A stretch of 27,744 nt of DNA from the NCBI GenBank assembly GCA_030066475.1, contig JASJBO010000062.1, positions 1 to 27,744 of the forward strand. The letters are read 5' to 3'. Positions within the stretch are counted from its first letter, which is position 1. Each line of letters opens with the position of its first letter. The DNA is from Myxococcota bacterium (GTDB lineage: Bacteria > Myxococcota_A > UBA9160 > PR03). Positions 8,305 to 17,017 of the stretch are shown one piece after another. The notes under the pieces were generated by a model. That model was given only the letters and a program-made list of their open reading frames with translations, searched no databases and was not told the DNA's origin. A program made the position numbers and the translations under genes.

Positions 8305-8334
8305 TTCCCAACCCCGAGGGGAAGGGCATATAAT
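8305..8334 (+). promoter_or_regulatory. Candidate sigma-70-type promoter of the four-gene AAA+ operon
   Basis: A perfect TATAAT lies at 8329-8334 in an otherwise very GC-rich 120-base divergent region. With an 18-base spacer the -35 hexamer would be TTCCCA at 8305-8310, a weak match. Transcription would begin near 8341, giving a leader of about 32 bases with GAGGAGG just ahead of the ATG at 8373. The weak -35 leaves room for an activator. Confidence 0.45.
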
Positions 8335-8372
8335 CGGGTGCCCGTCCCTCTCGCGCCCGCCGAGGAGGTCTC

Positions 8373-9479
8373 ATGGCCAGCACCCGCGCCACCCAGCTCA
8401 GCGAGAGGACTCGCCGCGTCTACGACGAGGTGGTGCGCGAGGACCGGAGCGAGTCGGTCCTGACCGCGCTGCGCCACGCCGAGGAGGTGGCGGCGCAGGC
8501 CGACACCGCCGAGGCGCTCCAGAAGGCGATCGACGTCGAGCAGGCGCGCCTGCACGACGTGCTCGACATGCGGACGCAGCTCCAGGAGACGGTGGGTACG
8601 CTCATCGCCGGCTATGACGAGCTCACCAACGCGCTGGGCGGCGACATCGACTCGATGAAGGAGCTGACGTTCCGCGAGCGGGTCGTGTCGTTCTTCTCCG
8701 CCGAATCGGGGCGCCGCATGCGCGAGAAGCGCGTCCAGCAGGCCGACATCGACGCGCAGCTCCAGGATCTGGTGTCGCAGACCCAGGCGATCGGCAGCCT
8801 GCTCTCCGAGCACTCCGACGTGCTGAACCGCGAGTACGACAGCGTGGGGAGCATGCTCGAGCGGCAGCAGAACCAGCTGAAGGAGTCCACCGAGTCGTTC
8901 GAGGCCACCGACCGCCAGCTCGACGAGCTGAACACGCAGATCAGCGAGGGGCGCGAGGCACTCGCCGAGCTGACCGGCACCGAGCGCGTGGAGGCCGACC
9001 GCCAGCTGCAGGAGCTGATCAACCGCGCCAACGAGCTGACCGAGCGGCGCAACACCTCGCTCTCGAACGCGCAGACCCACGAGCTGTTCATCGAGAACCA
9101 CAAGATCGCGCTCGACAGCCTGATGCGGCAGAAGGCCGCGCAGCGCATCCTGATCGACAAGCTGCGCATCTCGACCGAGAACCGCATCATCCAGTACGCC
9201 GCGACGCTCGAGTCGATCAAGACGGCGGCGCAGCAGGAGTCGGCGCACGCGATCAACGAGATCGGCACCGACGTGGACGAGGCCACCGCGCGCACCATGG
9301 CGGCGGTGGGCTCGGCCTCCGACCGCGCCATCGTCGACATGCTCGAGCGCCATGTGGACGACGTCAAGAAGCGACGCGCCACGCAGGCCGAGATCGCGCG
9401 CGCCGACGCCGAGTTCACCCGGCGCTTCGCCGAGGTCGCGAAGCGCTTCCTCGAGGAAGAGCGCGGGTCGGGCGCGTGA
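8373..9479 (+). CDS. Coiled-coil protein, first gene of the AAA+ cassette (368 aa)
   Basis: Almost entirely helical and charged, with no membrane segment and no signal peptide. Heptad-like coiled-coil stretches run through about 120-235 (VQQADIDAQLQDLV, then many Gln/Glu/Leu repeats) and again 240-290. A conserved-looking central patch (about 85-115) includes GGDIDSMKELTF and SFFS. The C-terminal part has a motif INEIGTDVDEATARTM (294-309) and ends in a charged helix. I recall similar proteins beside AAA+ ATPases and DUF6638 genes in alphaproteobacteria, where their function is also unknown; this is memory, not a search. The overall build faintly resembles TelA-type toxic-anion-resistance proteins. 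GAGGAGG precedes the ATG. The stop overlaps the next gene's GTG (GTGA at 9476-9479), so translation is probably coupled. Confidence 0.85.
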   Translation: MASTRATQLSERTRRVYDEVVREDRSESVLTALRHAEEVAAQADTAEALQKAIDVEQARLHDVLDMRTQLQETVGTLIAGYDELTNALGGDIDSMKELTFRERVVSFFSAESGRRMREKRVQQADIDAQLQDLVSQTQAIGSLLSEHSDVLNREYDSVGSMLERQQNQLKESTESFEATDRQLDELNTQISEGREALAELTGTERVEADRQLQELINRANELTERRNTSLSNAQTHELFIENHKIALDSLMRQKAAQRILIDKLRISTENRIIQYAATLESIKTAAQQESAHAINEIGTDVDEATARTMAAVGSASDRAIVDMLERHVDDVKKRRATQAEIARADAEFTRRFAEVAKRFLEEERGSGA

Positions 9480-10585
9480 GCGAGGCGCTCTGGCAGGAGT
9501 TCCTGTCGGACGACAACCGGGTCGCGCTCACCGACGAGAACCGGCTGCGCGTGTACCTGGCGCAGATCCGACGCGCGCTGGCCGCACTGCGGCGCGCCGT
9601 GGAGTCGAGCACCGCGATCTCGAACGCCGAGCGCCACGCCGTGGCGCACTTCGCCGCGCGCCTGCACCGAACCTTCGAGGCCCTGGCGCTGCGCCATTTC
9701 TACCCGAGCGAGGGACGCGCGCTGCGGATCGACAGCACCGACTCGGGATTCGTGCACTTCAGCGCGCTGCTCGAGCTGGGCGCCGAGCTCGAGGGGCGCG
9801 ACGCGGAGCTGGCGGCGATCCCGGACCCCGAGGCGCTCAAGCGCGAGATGCTCGAGCAGATCGTCGACTACTCGCTCCATCCGCGCGCGCTCCAGCGCAA
9901 GCTGATGCGGCGCCTCTACCTCGAGGCGCTCGAGCCCGAGGGCGTGTTCCGCCACTTCGTGCCGGGGCCGCTCGAGAAGGTCGGCCGCAGCGACGAGGAG
10001 CCCGGCTGGTTCTGGTCGTTCGGCACCTACGACCGCGCGCTCAACCGGCCCTTCGTCTACCTGATCTACTTCGCGCTCGACCCGGAGGGCACCGAGCTGA
10101 CGGCCGAGTCGCCGCTCTTCGCGGAGCTGCGCGCGGCCGCGGAGAGCAGCGCGGCGGGGCGCATCAACCTGCTCGGCTTCGCGAACCGGCTCGACCAGCT
10201 GCTGCCGGCCGTGCGGCCGCGCATCGTCAAGCGTCTGGTGCTGGGCCCCTACGTGGCGCCGGGCTTCACCGAGACCGCCGGCGCCTTCGGCGCGCTGCTC
10301 GACTCGCTGTCCGAGCGGCTGCCCTTCGCCCTGCACTGGGAGACCGAGACGCTGATCGCCGAGCGCGAGACGCGCGTCGACGCCGGCTGGCTCTCGAAGG
10401 GCCGGCTCCGACAGGTCTTCTGGGTGCCGAAGACGCTCGACCTGTCGACGCGCGGCGTGAGCCAGCTCGAGCGCTTCGCGCTGCTGCCCCACTGGCTGGC
10501 CCAGCAGGTGCGCGCGGCCGGCCTGCTGCCCGGCCACCGGCACCTGGTGATCGAGAGCAACGAGAGCGTGCATGAGCTCGATTAG
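9476..10585 (+). CDS. Unknown protein, second gene of the AAA+ cassette (369 aa)
   Basis: A soluble protein without signal peptide or membrane helix. The N-terminal third (to about 85) is helical. The centre holds an aromatic segment (about 178-200, with GWFWSFGTYDRALNRPF) that I recall as a recurring signature of the equivalent gene in related cassettes. The C-terminal half alternates beta-like and helical stretches, including PRIVKRLVLGPYVAPGFT and LHWETETLIAERE. No catalytic motif is recognisable. It starts with GTG overlapping the stop of the upstream gene by 3 bases, and its 3' end overlaps the ATPase start by 14 bases, so the products are probably made in step and may form a complex. 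I cannot assign a function. Confidence 0.85.
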   Translation: MSEALWQEFLSDDNRVALTDENRLRVYLAQIRRALAALRRAVESSTAISNAERHAVAHFAARLHRTFEALALRHFYPSEGRALRIDSTDSGFVHFSALLELGAELEGRDAELAAIPDPEALKREMLEQIVDYSLHPRALQRKLMRRLYLEALEPEGVFRHFVPGPLEKVGRSDEEPGWFWSFGTYDRALNRPFVYLIYFALDPEGTELTAESPLFAELRAAAESSAAGRINLLGFANRLDQLLPAVRPRIVKRLVLGPYVAPGFTETAGAFGALLDSLSERLPFALHWETETLIAERETRVDAGWLSKGRLRQVFWVPKTLDLSTRGVSQLERFALLPHWLAQQVRAAGLLPGHRHLVIESNESVHELD

Positions 10586-12503
10586 CGTCGTCCCGATCAC
10601 CGACCGCGAGCTCGACGACCACCTCGAGCGCGCCACCAACGAGGTGGTGTCGTTCTCCTACCGCGCGCCCGGCGGCGCGGCGAGCGAGCCGGAGCAGGCG
10701 GCCACGCTGCGCGGCCGTCGCGTCGCCTATCGCCCGCTCCAACGCCTGGAGGAACCGGGCCCGGCCGCGGCCTCCGAGTTCAGTCTGGCGCGGCGCATCC
10801 GCGAGGTGTCGCCGCGCGACGAGCTCTACACCGACGACGAGCACCACGTGCTGCTGGTGATCCGCCGCGGCGTGCAGATCCACCTGCACGTGGTGCGCGA
10901 CTTCGAGCAGGCCTCGGGGCTCGACCGGCTCAAGGCCGCCAACCAGGCCGGCTCGCTGGCCGCGGGCGACGAGCCCGAGCTGCGCGCCAAGGTCGAGGCG
11001 GCCTCGGCGGCCGGCCTGTTCGCGTTCGCCGCCTTCGTGTGGGCGAAGCTGGTCGACTTCCGCCGCGACGCGACCGAAGGGCTGTCGTTCGAGCTCGAGG
11101 CGCCGGCGGAGCTCCCGCTGGGCCGCAGCAGCGGGGCGCTGCGCGCCGCGCTCTACACGGTCTACCGGGCCATCGACGCACACGCGCGCGACGACGCCTC
11201 GCTGATCGCGGCCGTGCGCGACGCCGCGGCGGAGCTGGCCGCGCGCCTCCAGGCCCTCCAGCACTCGCTGCGACACCTCGAGTTCTTCACCCGCTACGCG
11301 TACCGGGTCGAGCCCGACGAGGTGCGCATCGCGGGCTTCGAGCTGCCGGAGCGCGGCGCGCGCCACGACATCCAGGTGCAGCGCAAGCGCCCCGACGAGG
11401 TGGTGGGCAACCACGTCGCCAAACTCGAGGCGCAGCGCATCGCGCAGCGGCTGGTCTGCTACGACCTCGAGCGCCAGACCAACCCCTTCGTCGATCTGGG
11501 CGGCTTCACCTTCAGCTTCATCGGCGACGGCAGCCCGGGCACCGGCAAGACCACCCTGATCCAGATGATGGTGTCGCTGCTGCGCGACTACGCCGCGGTG
11601 GCGGGCCTGCCGCTGCGCTACGAGAACTTCTCGGTCGACGAGATCTCCGACTACCAGGGCCGCTCGGGACACAACGCCAAGCGCTTCTGCCAGACCGTGC
11701 TCGACCCTCGCGCGGTGGGATTCGGCAGCATCGACGACGTCGACCAGGTGTGCGGGAACCGCGGCGACCGCAATGCCTCGGCCGGGCAGCTCGAGGTGAC
11801 CGGCGTGCTGATGCAGGAGCTGGCCGGCGCCAACACCGTGGTGCGCGGCAACGCCTGCTTCGGGCTCTTCTCCAACTACCCCGAGAAGGTCGACGGCGCG
11901 CTCCGCCAGCGCATGCAGGCGCGCTTCCTGGTGGACGGCCCGCGCACCCGCGAGGACTACACCGACCTGCTCCACATCCTGCTGGGCGGGAGCTGGGAGC
12001 TGCCCCTGGGCTCGGGCTACGAGCCGCGCGCCACCCAGCAGCTCCAGCGGGTGATCGAGCAGAAGTACGGCGAGCACGACGCGCCTTCGAGCCCCTCGCT
12101 CCAGCCGATCTACCGGCGCCTGGCGGCGGCGGGCCTCTCCAGCTGGCGCGAGTTCGGCGCGTACCTGCACGCGCTGCGCGAGCACGACGAGCGCTTCACC
12201 GGGCGCGCGATCAAGAACATCTCCGACGCGGTGAAGGCGCGGCGCATGGACTTCGACCTGCCCGACGCGTGGCTCGAGAAGCGCGAGGCGTTCTTCGCGA
12301 AGCCCTACGAGACGCGCGTCGCCATGATCGAGGAGCTGCGCGGCACCATCACCCCCGAGATCGTGCTCCAGGAGATCCACCGCTACGTGGACAGCGAGGC
12401 GCGCTACACGGACTCGGCCGACGAGCGCGAGCTCGAGGCCCGGACCCGCGAGATCGTGCTCGATGCGCGCGCGCGGAAGGCGGCGGCGAAGCGCGAGATC
12501 TGA
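10572..12503 (+). CDS. AAA+ ATPase of an uncharacterised cassette (643 aa)
   Basis: The N-terminal half (1-300) has no known domain and is probably the partner- or substrate-binding part; residues 190-240 are helical. The AAA+ core follows GGFTFSFIG: Walker A GDGSPGTGKTT (318-328, Lys326), a Walker B-like segment VGFGSIDDVD (382-391) with Asp-Asp in place of the usual Asp-Glu, a sensor-1 Asn in FSNYPEKVD (Asn435), and an arginine-finger region RQRMQARF (445-452). A helical lid follows, containing FTGRAIKNISDAVK. The segment EISDYQGRSGHNAK (357-370) between Walker A and B is striking and, as I recall, conserved in relatives. It is likely an oligomeric remodelling ATPase; the substrate is unknown. 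It lacks any nuclease, protease or membrane domain. Its 3' end overlaps the next ATG by one base (TGATG). Confidence 0.93.
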   Translation: MSSISVVPITDRELDDHLERATNEVVSFSYRAPGGAASEPEQAATLRGRRVAYRPLQRLEEPGPAAASEFSLARRIREVSPRDELYTDDEHHVLLVIRRGVQIHLHVVRDFEQASGLDRLKAANQAGSLAAGDEPELRAKVEAASAAGLFAFAAFVWAKLVDFRRDATEGLSFELEAPAELPLGRSSGALRAALYTVYRAIDAHARDDASLIAAVRDAAAELAARLQALQHSLRHLEFFTRYAYRVEPDEVRIAGFELPERGARHDIQVQRKRPDEVVGNHVAKLEAQRIAQRLVCYDLERQTNPFVDLGGFTFSFIGDGSPGTGKTTLIQMMVSLLRDYAAVAGLPLRYENFSVDEISDYQGRSGHNAKRFCQTVLDPRAVGFGSIDDVDQVCGNRGDRNASAGQLEVTGVLMQELAGANTVVRGNACFGLFSNYPEKVDGALRQRMQARFLVDGPRTREDYTDLLHILLGGSWELPLGSGYEPRATQQLQRVIEQKYGEHDAPSSPSLQPIYRRLAAAGLSSWREFGAYLHALREHDERFTGRAIKNISDAVKARRMDFDLPDAWLEKREAFFAKPYETRVAMIEELRGTITPEIVLQEIHRYVDSEARYTDSADERELEARTREIVLDARARKAAAKREI

Positions 12504-13765
12504 TGGAGCCCCCCGCGCCCGCCCTCCCGGCCCCGCTGCTGCGCGGCCTGCACCGCGTGGACGACGCGCTGGCCGTCGAGCGCTACAACGCCGCGCTCGT
12601 CGAGCTGGGCGCGGCGCCCACGGGGCTCGCGCGCTTCCACCTGGACGCGGCGGGCTACAGCCCCGAGGTGGCGGAGGAGCGCGGCGACGCGCTCTACCTG
12701 TGCGGCGGCGTGCTGCGCGCGCACGCCGTGATCCTGGCGGTCGAGCAGCTCACGGCGCCGCTCGTGCACCCGGGGCTGGGATTCGCGGCCGACGCCTACC
12801 GGCGCGTCAGCGCGGCGGCCCGCCGCGAGATCGGCCGCATCACGCTGCGCGAGCCGCTGGTGGCGGAGGCGGGCGACCCGGCCACGCGTCTCACGGCGGT
12901 CCGCCACCTGGCGGATCCGGCCCACGTGGAGATCCACTTCCGCACCCCGGGCGGGCTGGTGCGCAACCTGAAGCGGCTCGAAGCGATGAAGCACGAGTTC
13001 CTGCGCAGCGAGCGCCGCTGGCTCGACGACGCCTTCATCGGCGAGATGGCGGAGCTGGCCGGCGAGGTGCGCGACCTCGGCGCGATCGAGCACGACTTCG
13101 CGGCCTCGAGCCATGCGCTGGGCCCGTTCTACGCGGCGGCGTTCGGCGGCAGCTACGTGCTCGAGGAGCCGGGCGCGAGTGCGCGCACCGCGACCACCTG
13201 GGTGCTGTGCGCGGAGCCCCCGGCGGAGGCCGACGAAGACAAGCGCTCTGCGCGCGGCCGGCGGGTCGTGATCGAGCGGCTCGACGCAGCGTCCGCCACG
13301 GCGCTGCTCGAACGCCACGGCCTCGCCCGGATCGATCCGGAGGCGCTGCGCGAGCACCCCGAGCGGCTGGAGCGGCTCGCGCACTGGATCGCGCTCGACC
13401 GGCTGCTCGATCTCGATCCCGGGAGCGCTGCCGCCGGCCTCGACACGGCGCGCGTCCGCGAACGGATGCTCGCGGCCGGGGAGCCGCCCTCCGAGTACGT
13501 CGAGCTCGAGGAGCTGCGCCGCCGCCTGCGCAGTCGCCGCGGCGGCCTCGACCCCGACGCGCTCAGCCCACTGCTGCGCCTGCGCCTGCTCGAGCCCGCG
13601 GCGCGGCGCGAGCCGATCCGGCGCTTCGCCCGGCACCTTCGGGCCGGCGTCGACCCGGTCCAGCTCGGGCGCGCCTGGTCCGACGCGCGCGACCTGCTCT
13701 ACGCGCGCCTGCCCGGCCTCTCGACCGGGCGCCGCGCTGCGCTCGCGGCGTGGCTCGAGGGCTGA
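12503..13765 (+). CDS. DUF6638-like protein, last gene of the AAA+ cassette (420 aa)
   Basis: Soluble, no signal peptide. The first 200 residues contain VERYNAALVELG, TGLARFHLDAAGYSPEVAEE and GDALYL. I recognise this pattern from proteins annotated DUF6638 in alphaproteobacteria, where it also sits beside an AAA+ ATPase; the identification rests on memory. Next come RNLKRLEAMKHEFLRSERRW (about 155-175) and a segment with FYAAAFGGSYVLEE. The C-terminal third is Arg/Leu/Glu-rich and helical, and may be lineage-specific. No catalytic residues can be named. Start: the ATG at 12503 shares a base with the ATPase stop, a standard sign of coupled translation. The same frame is open far upstream, but only as a shadow of the ATPase gene. 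Confidence 0.82.
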   Translation: MEPPAPALPAPLLRGLHRVDDALAVERYNAALVELGAAPTGLARFHLDAAGYSPEVAEERGDALYLCGGVLRAHAVILAVEQLTAPLVHPGLGFAADAYRRVSAAARREIGRITLREPLVAEAGDPATRLTAVRHLADPAHVEIHFRTPGGLVRNLKRLEAMKHEFLRSERRWLDDAFIGEMAELAGEVRDLGAIEHDFAASSHALGPFYAAAFGGSYVLEEPGASARTATTWVLCAEPPAEADEDKRSARGRRVVIERLDAASATALLERHGLARIDPEALREHPERLERLAHWIALDRLLDLDPGSAAAGLDTARVRERMLAAGEPPSEYVELEELRRRLRSRRGGLDPDALSPLLRLRLLEPAARREPIRRFARHLRAGVDPVQLGRAWSDARDLLYARLPGLSTGRRAALAAWLEG

Positions 13766-13828
13766 CTGCACCCCTGCAAGCGAATCCCTGCATCGCTCGA
13801 TCCGCGCCGACGGCGTACGCTTGGTCCC

Positions 13829-14722
13829 ATGCGTCGCATCCTCCCGCCCCTCGCCATCGCCCTGCTGCTGGCGCTCCCGCTGGGATCGCTCTGGCTGCAC
13901 TGCGCCCAGCAGCGCCACAACGTCCTTCCGTTCGTCGCCGAGCAGGCCTTCCCGGAGGGCGACGCCTTCGTCCCGGGCGAGGTGTTCGCGTCGACGCTGA
14001 TCGCGCTGCTCGACCACGAGCTGAACAGCACGACCGGCTGGCGTCCCAACGACCTGTTCCTCTGGGGCCCGACGCTCTGGGCAGACAACAACGCCAACCG
14101 CCAGCTCGGCATCATCCAGGCGCTGCGCGAGAGCGTGCGGGTATTCCGCGACCACCTCACCAAGGTGTCGGCGACCGAGTACGACCCGAACCTGGTGGAC
14201 GCCGACACCTTCCTGCGCAACGACGAGCGCAAGTTCTGGTTCCCGTCGGCCGAGCGCCGCTTCGGCGAGGGCGCCGACTCGCTGCGAGCCTACATGGAGG
14301 GGCTCGGCACCGAGCCGCCCTCCTCGAAGCCGATCAACCGCCGCAACGTCGAGCTGATCCGCCTGTTCCAGGCCTGGACCGACCTGCTCGGCGGCGCTCA
14401 CGCGAACCTCTACCGCGAGGACGAGTCGTTCTGGCGCACCGACGACCACTTCTACCACGCGCAGGGCTTCGCCCACGTGATGGTGCACCTGGCGCGCGCG
14501 GTGCGCCGCGAGTACGAGGTGGAGCTGAGCGAGCGCGCGACGGTGCTCGAGCTGCTCGACCAGGTCATCCACTCGCTCGACGCGGCGGCGACGCTCAAGC
14601 CGTTCGCGGTGCTCGACGGCAGCGCGGACGGCCTGTTCGCCAACCACCGCCGCAACCTCGACGCCTACGTGGTCGACGCCCGCCAGCTCATGTACTCGAT
14701 CCGCGAGGAGCTCGAGAAGTAG
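13829..14722 (+). CDS. DUF2333 family inner-membrane protein (297 aa)
   Basis: One N-terminal membrane helix (about 4-22) is followed by a periplasmic helical domain. Family features include GWRPNDLFLWGPTLWADN (about 71-88), a QLGIIQALRESVRVFRDHL helix, FWFPSAERRFGEGADSLR (about 135-153) and FWRTDDHFYHAQGFAH (about 201-216). These match DUF2333, a proteobacterial family of about 300-350 residues with no assigned function. It lies 63 bases after the AAA+ cassette on the same strand, so it could be co-transcribed or have its own promoter; no good ribosome binding site is visible before the ATG. It abuts the convergent glyoxalase-like gene with only 7 bases between stops. Confidence 0.9.
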   Translation: MRRILPPLAIALLLALPLGSLWLHCAQQRHNVLPFVAEQAFPEGDAFVPGEVFASTLIALLDHELNSTTGWRPNDLFLWGPTLWADNNANRQLGIIQALRESVRVFRDHLTKVSATEYDPNLVDADTFLRNDERKFWFPSAERRFGEGADSLRAYMEGLGTEPPSSKPINRRNVELIRLFQAWTDLLGGAHANLYREDESFWRTDDHFYHAQGFAHVMVHLARAVRREYEVELSERATVLELLDQVIHSLDAAATLKPFAVLDGSADGLFANHRRNLDAYVVDARQLMYSIREELEK

Positions 14723-14729
14723 CGGGCGC

Positions 14730-15119
14730 TCACTCCCAGTGCGCGGCCTTCCCCGGGAAGTCGCCGCGGCTGGACGGCACCACGCAGAAGGCGTGACCCG
14801 AGGGCGCGGTCATGACCACGTGGCGGTCGATGCGCGCCTTGACGCGCGCGCCGAGACCCTCGAGCCGCGCCACCTCCGCCTCGACGTCGTCGGTCTCGAT
14901 GTCGAGGTGGATCGCGCGCTCCTCGGCGGGCACGCGCTGCAGCAGCACGAACGGCGCCCCCTCGCCTCCCATGCGACCGCGCAGCGAGACGTAGCGCGGC
15001 TTCCCACCCGGCTCGGGCATCGCCTCGCGCCCGAGCGCGCCGCTCCAGAACGCGACGCTCTCGTCGAACCCGACCTCGTCGCAGTCGATCAGCACGGACG
15101 TCAGGCGGCTGCGGTGCAT
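14730..15119 (-). CDS. Glyoxalase/VOC-family protein (129 aa)
   Basis: A single vicinal-oxygen-chelate domain with two beta-alpha-beta halves: SVLIDCDEVGFDESVAFWSGALGRE-type first half (about 7-35) and AIHLDIETDDVEAEVARLEGLGA-type second half (about 69-92), ending in the usual SGHAFCVV strand. VOC proteins bind metals at His/Glu positions and carry out isomerase, dioxygenase or lyase reactions, or only bind ligands; HLDIETDD supplies a typical His. Two halves in one short chain suggest a dimer. The start is decided by GGAGGAACGAGC directly before the ATG at 15119; the open frame continues upstream without coding character. It is divergent from the hydrolase at 15187 across 67 bases. Its substrate is unknown. 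Confidence 0.9.
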   Translation of the reverse strand: MHRSRLTSVLIDCDEVGFDESVAFWSGALGREAMPEPGGKPRYVSLRGRMGGEGAPFVLLQRVPAEERAIHLDIETDDVEAEVARLEGLGARVKARIDRHVVMTAPSGHAFCVVPSSRGDFPGKAAHWE

Positions 15120-15186
15120 GCTCGTTCCTCCCGCCGTCGAGGGTACTGCGAGGGCGCCCTCCCGGCCCCGGGAGTATGTTCTCCGC

Positions 15187-16266
15187 ATGACCTCCCCCCC
15201 GAGCCCGATCCTCCTGCCGCTTCCCCCGCATCCCGACGGCCTGCCGTGGCCCACGCGCGAGTGGCCCCAGGGCGAGCTCGACCCGCGCGTCGACCGCGCG
15301 GCGCTGGAGCGGCTGCTCGACCACGCCTTCGCCCAGCCCGAGCCCGACGACCTCGAGCGCACCCACGCGGTGGTGATCGCGCAGCGCGGCCGGATCGTGG
15401 CGGAGCGCTACGCGCACGATGCGGCACCCGACGACGCCTTCCTGTCGTGGTCGATCGCCAAGAGCATCACCAGCGCCCTGGTCGGGATCCTGGTGCGCCA
15501 GGGCAAGCTCGACGTGGCGCAGCCGGTCGGCGTGAAGGAGTGGGCGGCCGACGACCCGCGCAGCCGCATCACGATCGACCAGATGCTGCGCATGGTGGAC
15601 GGCCTGCGCTTCCGCGAGGCCGAGCACCTGGGCGGCGGCTCGGTCCGCTACTACCAGCCGGAGGAGTCCGACGTCATCCCGATGCTGTTCGGCGAGGGCA
15701 AGGACGACGTGGCCGGCTTCGCGGCGACGCTGCCGAAGGTCGCCGAGCCCGAGGCGCGCTGGAACTACAACAGCGGGGCCAGCAACCTGCTGAGCCGACT
15801 CGTGAGCGACACGGTGGGTGGCGGGCCCGACGCGATGCTCGACTTCATGAAGCGCGAGCTGTTCGGCCCGCTCGGGATGACGACGGCCCGGCCGAAGTTC
15901 GACGAGGCCGGCCACTTCATCGGCTCGAGCCACTGCTACTGCAGCGCGCTCGACTTCGCGCGCTTCGGCTACCTCTACCTGCGCGACGGGTGCTGGAACG
16001 GCGAGCGGATCCTGCCGGAGGGCTGGGTCGACTACACGCGCACGCCCAGCCCGCAGTCGGAGGGCACGTACGGCGCCCACTGGTGGGTGATCCCCGGCAG
16101 CCTGGGCCTGTTCCACTGCAGCGGGGCCCGGGGGCAGCGCATCCTGGTGAGTCCGAAGCTCGACCTGGTGGTGGTGCGGCTGGGGAAGACCGCGCCGCAC
16201 AAGGTCGAGGCCGTCGTCCGCTACTGCAAGGCGCTGATCGACGCCTTCCGCCCCACCGCGGGCTGA
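15187..16266 (+). CDS. Beta-lactamase-fold serine hydrolase (359 aa)
   Basis: The class C beta-lactamase/penicillin-binding-protein fold is shown by SIAK (89-92; Ser89 nucleophile, Lys92 base), a second motif around Tyr194 in WNYNSGASN, and a late FHCSGARGQ segment (309-317) where the HxG/KTG motif normally lies. The GARGQ form is common in esterase- and amidase-type members rather than true beta-lactamases. No signal peptide is visible, so the enzyme is probably cytoplasmic, unlike antibiotic-resistance enzymes. A likely role is hydrolysis of esters or small amides. The ATG at 15187 has only a distant GGGAG upstream. It is divergent from the VOC gene and convergent with the PEP-CTERM gene, 16 bases from its stop. 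Confidence 0.93.
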   Translation: MTSPPSPILLPLPPHPDGLPWPTREWPQGELDPRVDRAALERLLDHAFAQPEPDDLERTHAVVIAQRGRIVAERYAHDAAPDDAFLSWSIAKSITSALVGILVRQGKLDVAQPVGVKEWAADDPRSRITIDQMLRMVDGLRFREAEHLGGGSVRYYQPEESDVIPMLFGEGKDDVAGFAATLPKVAEPEARWNYNSGASNLLSRLVSDTVGGGPDAMLDFMKRELFGPLGMTTARPKFDEAGHFIGSSHCYCSALDFARFGYLYLRDGCWNGERILPEGWVDYTRTPSPQSEGTYGAHWWVIPGSLGLFHCSGARGQRILVSPKLDLVVVRLGKTAPHKVEAVVRYCKALIDAFRPTAG

Positions 16267-16282
16267 GCCACCGGTCCGCGGC

Positions 16283-17017
16283 TCAGGCCGGGCGCGCTCG
16301 CACCCGGCGCCGCGCGAGGCCGAGCAGCGCCAGGGCCGCCGCGCCCGCCCCCAGCGCGGTGGCCGGCTCCGGCACGAACGCGGCGCCCGTCAGGCCGATC
16401 GTGTAGGCGTGGTTGCGGCCGAGGTTCACCGCGACGTTGCCGTCCCAGGCGGCGAGCGGGAACGCGGCGCCCGGACCGTCGGCGATGACGATGTTGGCCT
16501 GGAAGTTCGGCAGCACTCGGGTGTTGACGAAGATGCGGCCGAAGGTGGAGAAGGCCGAGAAGGAGTTCCCGAAGTTGCTGAAGCGGTTCAGCGCCAGCGC
16601 CACCAGGTACTCACCGGGCGGAAGGCCCGGATACACCGGGCCGCCGGGCGGGAAGGAGAGGACGTTCACGTTGCCGAGGTGCGGGAACAGGTTCGTCGCG
16701 ACGTCCACGTCGACCGTGGCGACCCGGCCGATGCCGTTCGGATCGAACAGGTAGAGCTCGAAGTCGCCGACCGCGGGGCTCTGCACCACGGCCGAGAACG
16801 CGGCGGGGTCGTCGATGCGGATCCGGAACAGGTCGACGTCGTCGCCGGGGCCCAGCGACCCGGCGATCTCCTCGAGCGCGCCGGCTCCCGTCACCGGAAG
16901 GCCCGGCAGCAGGCTCGGCGCGTCGATCGACTCGGTGAAGCTGGCGGCGTGGGACGCCGCGGGGGTGGTCGTCAGGATCGCGACGGCGAGCGCCGCGAGC
17001 CCGGGGGACGGGCGCAT
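16283..17017 (-). CDS. PEP-CTERM sorting-domain protein (244 aa)
   Basis: An N-terminal signal peptide (about 1-24, ending ASHAA) is followed by a beta-rich domain containing DDVDLFRI and FELYLFDPNG, typical of bacterial pre-peptidase-C-like or jelly-roll secreted domains. The C-terminus is diagnostic: VPEPATALG (about 215-223), a hydrophobic helix, then RRRVRARPA. This is the PEP-CTERM tag recognised by exosortase EpsH/XrtA-type enzymes, which process proteins linked to exopolysaccharide and biofilm. No exosortase gene is in this window. The ATG at 17017 has GGGAGGAT immediately upstream, which settles the start. It is divergent from the sigma-54-controlled repeat protein at 17311. Confidence 0.93.
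   Translation of the reverse strand: MRPSPGLAALAVAILTTTPAASHAASFTESIDAPSLLPGLPVTGAGALEEIAGSLGPGDDVDLFRIRIDDPAAFSAVVQSPAVGDFELYLFDPNGIGRVATVDVDVATNLFPHLGNVNVLSFPPGGPVYPGLPPGEYLVALALNRFSNFGNSFSAFSTFGRIFVNTRVLPNFQANIVIADGPGAAFPLAAWDGNVAVNLGRNHAYTIGLTGAAFVPEPATALGAGAAALALLGLARRRVRARPA

Noticed and set aside
8373..13765. AAA+ cassette as an anti-phage defence system
   Set aside because: No nuclease, TIR, protease, membrane-pore or nucleotide-cyclase effector is present, and no mobile or defence genes surround it; housekeeping or envelope-related function is as likely.
15187..16266. Antibiotic-resistance beta-lactamase
   Set aside because: No signal peptide is visible, and the third motif is the GARGQ type of esterase-like relatives.
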